In this document: in pieces, positions 58,624-64,000 of the stretch
Layout: each line of letters starts with the position of its first letter
Position numbering within the stretch: the first letter of the stretch is position 1
Origin: Nocardioides marmotae
Lineage (GTDB): Bacteria; Actinomycetota; Actinomycetes; Propionibacteriales; Nocardioidaceae
DNA length: 64,000 bases
Reading direction: 5' to 3'
Assembly (NCBI RefSeq): GCF_013177455.1
Contig: NZ_CP053660.1
Span: 3,410,001 to 3,474,000 of the forward strand
Program-made: the position numbers and the translations under genes
The notes under the pieces: generated by a model
Told to the model about the DNA's origin: nothing
The model's input: the letters and a program-made list of their open reading frames with translations, nothing else
The model's database searches: none

Positions 58624-61600
58624 ATGTTCTCCAAGGTGCTGGTGGCCAACCGCGGCGAGATCGCGGTCCGTGCGTTCCGCGCGGCCTACGAGGTCGGCGC
58701 GAAGACGGTGGCGGTCTTCCCCTACGAGGACCGCTGGTCCGAGCACCGGCTCAAGGCCGACGAGGCCTACGAGATCGGCGAGCGCGGCCACCCGGTCCGC
58801 GCCTACCTCGACCCCGAGACGATCGTGGCGACCGCGGTGCGGGCCGGCGCGGACGCGGTCTACCCCGGCTACGGCTTCCTCTCGGAGAACCCCGCGCTGG
58901 CCGAGGCCTGCGCGAACGCCGGCATCACCTTCGTCGGCCCGACGATCGAGGTGCTGGAGCTGACCGGCAACAAGGCGCGCGCGATCGCGGCCGCCAAGGC
59001 CGCCGGCGTCCCCACCCTGGCCAGCGTGGAGCCCTCCACCGACGTCGACGCGCTCGTCACCGCGGCGGCCGACCTGCCCTACCCGCTGTTCGTCAAGGCC
59101 GTCGCCGGCGGCGGTGGCCGCGGCATGCGCCGCGTCGACGAGCCCGGACCCGACCACCGCCACCTGCGCGAGGCCGTCGAGACCTGCATGCGCGAGGCCG
59201 AGGCGGCGTTCGGCGACCCGACGGTCTTCATCGAGCAGGCCGTGGTCGACCCGCGCCACATCGAGGTGCAGATCCTCGCCGACGGCGAGGGCAACGTCAT
59301 CCACCTCTACGAGCGCGACTGCTCGGTGCAGCGGCGCCACCAGAAGGTCGTCGAGATCGCCCCGGCGCCGAACCTCGACCCCGAGCTCCGGATGAGGATG
59401 TGCGCCGACGCGGTGCGCTTCGCCCGCGAGATCGGCTACCGCAACGCCGGCACCGTGGAGTTCCTGCTGGACCCCGCGGGCAACTACGTCTTCATCGAGA
59501 TGAACCCTCGCATCCAGGTCGAGCACACCGTGACCGAGGAGGTCACCGACGTCGACCTGGTGCAGGCCCAGCTGCGCATCGCCGCCGGCGACACCCTCGC
59601 CGACCTCGGCCTCTCCCAGGAGGGCATCGTGCTCCGCGGGGCCGCGCTGCAGTGCCGGATCACCACCGAGGACCCCGCGAACGGCTTCCGCCCCGACACC
59701 GGCGTCATCACGACGTACCGCTCCCCCGGCGGCGGCGGCGTCCGCCTCGACGGCGGCACGGTCTACACCGGCGCCGAGGTCTCCGCGCACTTCGACTCGA
59801 TGCTGGCCAAGCTCACCTGCCGCGGCCGCACCTTCGACAAGGCCGTGGAGAAGGCCCGCCGGGCGGTCGCGGAGTTCCGCATCCGCGGCGTCTCGACGAA
59901 CATCCCGTTCCTCCAGGCGGTGCTGGAGGACCCCGACTTCGCCGCCGGCCGGGTGACCACGTCCTTCATCGAGACCCACCCCCAGCTGCTCCAGGCCCGC
60001 GGCAGCGGCGACCGCGGCAGCAAGCTGCTCTCCTACCTCGCCGACGTCACCGTCAACCAGCCCCACGGCCCGGCGAAGGTGTCGGTCGACCCGGCCAGCA
60101 AGCTGCCCCCGGTCGACCTCGACGTGCCCGCGCCCGACGGCACCCGCCAGCTGCTGCTCTCGGTCGGCCCGGAGGAGTTCGCCCGCCGGCTGCGCGAGCA
60201 GCGGCAGGTCGCGGTCACCGACACGACGTTCCGCGACGCCCACCAGTCGCTGCTCGCGACCCGCGTGCGCACCCGGGACCTGCTGACCGTCGCGCCGGTC
60301 GTCGCCCGCACCACCCCCGAGCTGTGGTCGTTGGAGGCCTGGGGCGGGGCGACGTACGACGTGGCGCTGCGCTTCCTCTCCGAGGACCCGTGGGAGCGGC
60401 TGGCGCGGCTGCGCCAGGCCGTGCCGAACATCTGCCTCCAGATGCTGCTGCGCGGGCGGAACACGGTCGGCTACACGCCCTACCCGACCGCGGTCACCGA
60501 CGCCTTCGTCGCCGAGGCGGCGGAGACCGGCATCGACGTCTTCCGCATCTTCGACGCGCTCAACGACGTCGAGCAGATGCGCCCGGCGATCGAGGCCGTC
60601 CGGGCGACCGGCACGACCGTCGCCGAGGTCGCGCTGTGCTACACCGGCGACCTCGCCGACCCCGGCGAGCAGCTCTACACCCTCGACTACTACCTGCGCC
60701 TGGCCGAGCGGATCGTCGAGGCCGGCGCGCACGTGCTGGCGATCAAGGACATGGCCGGCCTGCTCCGGGCCCCGGCGGCGAAGACCCTGGTGACCGCGCT
60801 GCGCGAGCGCTTCGACCTGCCGGTGCACCTGCACACCCACGACACCACCGGTGGCCAGCTCGCGACGTTGACCGCCGCGATCGAGGCCGGCGTCGACGCG
60901 GTCGACGCCGCGACCTCCTCGATGGCCGGCACGACCTCCCAGCCGCCGCTCTCGGCGCTGGTCGCCGCGACCGACCACTCCGAGCGGGAGACCGGCCTGT
61001 CCCTGGCGGCGGTCAACGCGCTCGAGCCGTACTGGGAGGCCACCCGCCGCGTCTACGCGCCCTTCGAGTCCGGCCTGGCCTCCCCGACCGGGCGGGTCTA
61101 CCGCCACGAGATCCCCGGCGGCCAGCTCTCCAACCTGCGCCAGCAGGCCATCGCCCTGGGCCTGGGCGAGAAGTTCGAGCAGGTCGAGGACATGTACGCC
61201 GCGGCCAACGAGATCCTCGGCAACGTCCCGAAGGTGACGCCGTCCTCGAAGGTGATCGGCGACCTCGCGCTCTCGCTGGTCGGCATCGGCGCCGACCCCG
61301 CGGAGTTCGCCGAGGACCCGCGCCGCTTCGACATCCCGGACTCGGTCATCGGCTTCCTCAACGGCGAGCTCGGCGACCCGCCGGGCGGCTGGCCCGAGCC
61401 GTTCCGCTCCAAGGCGCTCGAGGGCCGCACCTGGCGCGCCCCCGACCAGGAGCTCACCGCGGACCAGCGCGCCGACCTCGAGGCCACCGGGCCCCGGCGC
61501 CAGCGCGCGCTCAACCAGCTGCTCTTCCCCGGCCCGACGGCCGACTTCGCCGAGAAGCGCGAGCGGTACGGCGACCTCTCGGTGCTGCCGACCGTGGAGT

Positions 61601-62025
61601 ACCTCTACGGCATGCGCACCGGCGTCGAGCACGAGGTCGACCTCGCCGAGGGCATCAAGCTCATCCTCGGCCTCCAGGCGATCGGCGAGCCCGACGAGCG
61701 CGGCTTCCGCACCGTGATGGCCACGATCAACGGCCAGCTCCGCCCGGTCGCCGTCCGGGACCGCTCGGTCTCCTCCGAGGTCGCCGCGGCGGAGAAGGCC
61801 GACCCGGGCAAGCCCGGCCACGTCGCCGCGCCGTTCGGCGGCGTCGTGACGGTCGTGGTCGCCGAGGGCGACACCGTGGCCGCCGGCGACACCGTCGCGA
61901 CGATCGAGGCGATGAAGATGGAGGCCTCCATCACCGCGCCCGTCGCCGGCCGCGTCGAGCGGGTCGCGCTCGACGGCACCCAGGCCGTCGAGGGCGGCGA
62001 CCTGGTGCTCGTGCTCGCCGGCTAA
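58624..62025 (+). CDS. pyc: Pyruvate carboxylase
   Basis: A 1133-residue single-chain enzyme making oxaloacetate from pyruvate, bicarbonate and ATP. Domains in order: biotin carboxylase (1-450; [69 protein letters not shown]); carboxyltransferase (about 520-800; VTDTTFRDAHQSLLATRVRT, QMLLRGRNTVGYTPYP, HLHTHDTTGGQLAT with metal-binding histidines); the PC tetramerisation/allosteric segment; and the carrier domain with biotin lysine K1098 in IEAMKMEAS. Full length for the family. Earlier in-frame starts lie antisense to the RTX gene and are rejected. BirA at 35217 should biotinylate it. Confidence 0.97.
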   Translation: MFSKVLVANRGEIAVRAFRAAYEVGAKTVAVFPYEDRWSEHRLKADEAYEIGERGHPVRAYLDPETIVATAVRAGADAVYPGYGFLSENPALAEACANAGITFVGPTIEVLELTGNKARAIAAAKAAGVPTLASVEPSTDVDALVTAAADLPYPLFVKAVAGGGGRGMRRVDEPGPDHRHLREAVETCMREAEAAFGDPTVFIEQAVVDPRHIEVQILADGEGNVIHLYERDCSVQRRHQKVVEIAPAPNLDPELRMRMCADAVRFAREIGYRNAGTVEFLLDPAGNYVFIEMNPRIQVEHTVTEEVTDVDLVQAQLRIAAGDTLADLGLSQEGIVLRGAALQCRITTEDPANGFRPDTGVITTYRSPGGGGVRLDGGTVYTGAEVSAHFDSMLAKLTCRGRTFDKAVEKARRAVAEFRIRGVSTNIPFLQAVLEDPDFAAGRVTTSFIETHPQLLQARGSGDRGSKLLSYLADVTVNQPHGPAKVSVDPASKLPPVDLDVPAPDGTRQLLLSVGPEEFARRLREQRQVAVTDTTFRDAHQSLLATRVRTRDLLTVAPVVARTTPELWSLEAWGGATYDVALRFLSEDPWERLARLRQAVPNICLQMLLRGRNTVGYTPYPTAVTDAFVAEAAETGIDVFRIFDALNDVEQMRPAIEAVRATGTTVAEVALCYTGDLADPGEQLYTLDYYLRLAERIVEAGAHVLAIKDMAGLLRAPAAKTLVTALRERFDLPVHLHTHDTTGGQLATLTAAIEAGVDAVDAATSSMAGTTSQPPLSALVAATDHSERETGLSLAAVNALEPYWEATRRVYAPFESGLASPTGRVYRHEIPGGQLSNLRQQAIALGLGEKFEQVEDMYAAANEILGNVPKVTPSSKVIGDLALSLVGIGADPAEFAEDPRRFDIPDSVIGFLNGELGDPPGGWPEPFRSKALEGRTWRAPDQELTADQRADLEATGPRRQRALNQLLFPGPTADFAEKRERYGDLSVLPTVEYLYGMRTGVEHEVDLAEGIKLILGLQAIGEPDERGFRTVMATINGQLRPVAVRDRSVSSEVAAAEKADPGKPGHVAAPFGGVVTVVVAEGDTVAAGDTVATIEAMKMEASITAPVAGRVERVALDGTQAVEGGDLVLVLAG

Positions 62026-62048
62026 CCCCCACCCCGCCCCCACCCCCG

Positions 62049-62126
62049 CCGAGTCGGCACTTCCGGCACGCCGAGTCGGCACTTCCGGCACACCGAGTCG
62101 GCACTTCCGGCACGCCGAGTCGGCGG
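62049..62126. repeat. 22-bp tandem repeat, three and a half units
   Basis: ccgagtcggcacttccggca plus two bases repeats at 62049-62070, 62071-62092 and 62093-62114, then a partial ccgagtcggcgg. Each unit contains the partial palindrome gccga-gtcggc. It begins 23 bases after the pyc stop and lies between convergent genes, so it may act in termination. Confidence 0.85.
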
Positions 62127-62192
62127 AAGGGCGACCCCGACCAGGTGTCCGCTCCTTGCCGGCGGACGTACTTCACGGAGTCGGCGGTCGGG

Positions 62193-62414
62193 TCAGCGCC
62201 TGTTCCGGGGGTGCTGCCGGGCCGTCCGCTCGTTGCCGTGCCGGTAGTTGCCGGTCCAGCGGGCCATGGCCAGCTGGGGGTCGTCCTCGACCTCGGCGAG
62301 GAACTCGGCGGCACGGCCGCCCCGGAGCGTGGCGGCCACCCGGCCGTGATGGGTGACGACGACGCTCCCGTCGCCCCGACGGACGTATGCGAAACCCTCC
62401 GGTCGACTACCCAC
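62193..62414 (-). CDS. Conserved small actinobacterial protein
   Basis: A 73-residue basic protein with no membrane segment: RPEGFAYVRRGDGSVVVTHH, GRVAATLRGGRAAEFLAEVE, then MARWTGNYRHGNERTARQHP. The ending WTGNYRHGNERTARQHPRN is a pattern I recall from many actinobacterial hypothetical proteins of this size. The GTG at 62414 is preferred because TACGCT ends six bases upstream. A small beta-sheet plus helix fold with a charged tail suggests nucleic-acid or protein binding, but the function is unknown. Confidence 0.75.
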   Translation of the reverse strand: MGSRPEGFAYVRRGDGSVVVTHHGRVAATLRGGRAAEFLAEVEDDPQLAMARWTGNYRHGNERTARQHPRNRR

Positions 62415-62420
62415 CCGCGC

Positions 62421-62426
62421 AGCGTA
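62421..62426 (-). promoter_or_regulatory. Putative -10 of the small conserved gene (leaderless)
   Basis: TACGCT on the minus strand ends six bases before the GTG at 62414. Confidence 0.4.
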
Positions 62427-62468
62427 GGACAGCGCGCCGCCCGATGCACCGGGATTGCGCCCCGGCCC

Positions 62469-62501
62469 GGCCGAGGGTCGGCCGAGGGTCGGCCGAGGGT
62501 C
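62469..62501. repeat. 11-bp tandem repeat, three units, at the amidase stop
   Basis: ggccgagggtc occurs at 62469-62479, 62480-62490 and 62491-62501. The last unit includes two bases of the amidase stop codon (62500-62502). Confidence 0.75.
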
Positions 62502-63969
62502 AGCCGACGGTCTCGGCGAAGGTGGGGGCGGGCAGCGGGTCGCGCAGCGACTCGTAGGCGTGGGCGACCTCGACCAGGGTCCGCTCGCTGCCGGCGGTGC
62601 CCCAGAAGGACACCGCGACCGGCAGCCCGCCCGCGAGGCCGCTCGGCACGGTGAGGAGCGGGTAGCCCGCCATCGCCGGCACGCCCGAGCAGGAGCCGGT
62701 GAGGTCCTCGGGCCCGACCAGCCGGATCCGGTGCGCCCGGTCGTAGGCCGGCGTGACCAGCACGTCGAGCCCGTGCTCGGCCAGCACGCGGTCGATCCCC
62801 CCGCCGCGCGAGGCCGCCACGCAGCGCGCCCGCGCGGCGGCGTACTCCTCGGAGTCGGTGGTGGGGCCGGCCAGCGCCTGCTCGAAGAGCCCCTGGCCGA
62901 AGTGCGCGAGCTCGACGTCGGCGTGCCGGCGGTTGAACTCCACGAGCTCGGCGAGGTCGCGGGGGCCGTCGCCCGGGCGCGAGGAGAGGTACGTCGCCAG
63001 GTCGGCGCGCAGCTCGGCGAGGAGCACGAGCAGCTCGTCGTCCCAGATCGAGTCCGGCAGCGTGGGCAGGTCGGTGCCGTCGACGACGACCGCGCCGGCG
63101 GCCGAGAGCGCGGAGAGCGCCCGCTCGGCGGCCGCGTCGGCCTCGGCGGAGTAGCCCCAGGAGGGCCCGCGCGGCACGCCGATCCGGCGCCCGGCCAACC
63201 GCCCGTCGACGGCGTGCGCGGCGTAGTCGACCCCGTCGCCGGCCAGCACCGAGAGCAGCGCCGCGGCGTCGCGGACCGTCGTGGCCATCGGGCCGGGAAC
63301 GTCCTGGGACCGCGAGATCGGCACGACGCCCGCGGTCGGCACCAGTCCGACGGTGGGCTTGATCCCCACACACCCGTTGTACGCCGCCGGGCAGCTGATC
63401 GAGCCGTCGGTCTCGGTGCCGACCGCGTACGCGGCGAGCCCGGCCGCGACGGCCGCACCGGAGCCGGAGCTCGACCCGCCGGCGGACCGGTCGAGGGCGT
63501 AGGGGTTGCGGGTCAGCCCGCCGAAGGCGCTCCACCCCGAGGTCGACGCCGCGTCGCGGATGTTGGCCCACTCCGAGAGGTTGGTCTTGCCGAGCACGAC
63601 CATCCCGGCCTCGCGCAGCCGGCGCACCAGCGGCGCGTCAGCGACGGGGTGCGGCTGCCCTGCCAGCGCGAGGGAGCCGGCCGTCGTGGGGAGGTCGGCG
63701 GTGTCGATGTTGTCCTTGACCAGCACCGCGCGGCCGTGGAGCGGCCCGCGGGCGCGCCCCTCGGCCGCCTCGACGTCGCGGGCCCGGGCCTGGTCGAGCG
63801 CGTCGGGCGCGAGGGTGCAGACCGCCCGGATGGTCGGGTCGACGGTCGCGATCCAGTCGAGCAGCCGCGCGGTCTCCTCGGTGGAGCTGAAGGTGGAGCT
63901 GGAGGTGGAGCTGAAGGTGGAGCTCGTGGAGCTGGGGCGGGAGGTGGGTGCCGGCACGGGCGGCATCAT
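62500..63969 (-). CDS. Amidase signature family enzyme
   Basis: A 489-residue amidase (AS family, related to GatA, hydrolysing a C-N amide bond). The catalytic lysine lies in LHGRAVLVKDNIDTADLPTT, and the Ser-cisSer-Lys core in LDRSAGGSSSGSGAAVAAGL, followed by YAVGTETDGSISCPAAYNG with the nucleophilic serine. Near the end VPAMAGYPLLTVPSGLAGG is typical. The first 30 residues are a Ser/Thr/Phe low-complexity leader encoded by 12-base repeats; they are not a clear signal peptide. The ATG is at 63969 or 63966, after GGCGGGGG. No gatB or gatC is adjacent, so it is a free-standing amidase. Substrate unknown. Confidence 0.92.
   Translation of the reverse strand: MMPPVPAPTSRPSSTSSTFSSTSSSTFSSTEETARLLDWIATVDPTIRAVCTLAPDALDQARARDVEAAEGRARGPLHGRAVLVKDNIDTADLPTTAGSLALAGQPHPVADAPLVRRLREAGMVVLGKTNLSEWANIRDAASTSGWSAFGGLTRNPYALDRSAGGSSSGSGAAVAAGLAAYAVGTETDGSISCPAAYNGCVGIKPTVGLVPTAGVVPISRSQDVPGPMATTVRDAAALLSVLAGDGVDYAAHAVDGRLAGRRIGVPRGPSWGYSAEADAAAERALSALSAAGAVVVDGTDLPTLPDSIWDDELLVLLAELRADLATYLSSRPGDGPRDLAELVEFNRRHADVELAHFGQGLFEQALAGPTTDSEEYAAARARCVAASRGGGIDRVLAEHGLDVLVTPAYDRAHRIRLVGPEDLTGSCSGVPAMAGYPLLTVPSGLAGGLPVAVSFWGTAGSERTLVEVAHAYESLRDPLPAPTFAETVG
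63881..63934. repeat. 12-bp tandem repeat in the amidase N-terminus
   Basis: gtggagctgaag, gtggagctggag and gtggagctgaag follow at 63881-63916, then gtggagctc and gtggagctg. They encode the repetitive STSST/FSSTSS leader. Copy number could vary without frame shift. Confidence 0.8.
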
Positions 63970-64000
63970 CCCCCGCCCGTTCGGCTCAGCGGGCGCCGAC

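Noticed and set aside
58624..62025. Pyruvate carboxylase fused to an upstream domain through the in-frame start at 57367
   Set aside because: The extra 419 codons are antisense to the RTX gene and have shadow-frame composition; [11 protein letters not shown] right after ATG 58624 is the normal N-terminus.
62049..62126. Mini-CRISPR
   Set aside because: The 22-base units abut directly with no spacers.
62193..63458. 421-residue frame ending in the small conserved protein
   Set aside because: Only the last 73 codons look like a protein family; the rest is antisense to the amidase.

Overview
High-GC actinobacterial chromosome, most like the Nocardioides/Nocardioidaceae group. Pointers are very GC-rich third codon positions, many GTG starts, ATGA/GTGA stop-start overlaps inside operons, an acyl-CoA carboxylase with a small epsilon subunit, DUF222-HNH (13E12-type) elements, two LytR-CpsA-Psr proteins and many apparently leaderless genes. 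I see no rRNA or tRNA gene, CRISPR array, transposase or prophage. The genus is inferred from style, not from a marker gene.

Layout. 1-6392: arabinose-polymer use: edge of a LacI-type regulator, its operator, GH51 arabinofuranosidase, a sugar ABC importer and a secreted beta-propeller glycosidase-like lipoprotein. 6439-8333: two GT2 glycosyltransferases. 8497-11511: four coupled genes: small helical protein, HExxH metallopeptidase with a helical N-terminus, DUF4919-like protein and WD40-like lipoprotein; this looks like a secreted-effector cassette. 11746-19061: two LCP proteins, thioesterase, enoyl-CoA hydratase, Dps, TauE/SafE-type permease, secreted Ig-like protein, CoA-binding protein. 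19116-21490 and 40541-43033: two nearly identical DUF222-HNH elements in opposite orientation, each with an 84-bp hairpin upstream and composite repeats downstream. The 20.7 kb between the two genes holds a molybdenum hydroxylase operon, a VanX / alanine racemase / D-Ala-D-Ala ligase / two-component operon, purE-purK, an adenylate cyclase, birA, pccB and accE, and a processive-type GT2 with a lipoprotein. 43076-51743: response regulator with a proline-rich linker, GH6 cellulase, maf, GtrA protein, GlgC-like enzyme, acyl-CoA dehydrogenase with an operator, and the biotinylated carboxylase subunit. 51827-57162: five coupled genes for two bacterial-PH membrane proteins and three related membrane proteins with TPM-like and Cys-motif domains. 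57205-63969: RTX-type protein, pyruvate carboxylase, a conserved small protein and an amidase.

How the genes fit together. birA, pccB-accE, pccA and pyc are the makings of biotin-dependent carboxylation (propionyl/acetyl-CoA carboxylation and anaplerosis). The VanX-racemase-ligase-kinase-regulator operon should control a D-Ala-D-Ala pool, but it lacks a D-lactate dehydrogenase and the ligase keeps the dipeptide-type tyrosine. At many transcription-unit starts a TANNNT-like hexamer lies 6-7 bases before the start codon, which suggests widespread leaderless transcription; at 13892-13901 one palindrome appears to serve as the -10 in both directions.

Limits: similarity calls come from reading motifs, not database searches. 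Start codons were chosen from ribosome binding sites, -10 spacing and overlaps, and some could be off by a few codons.
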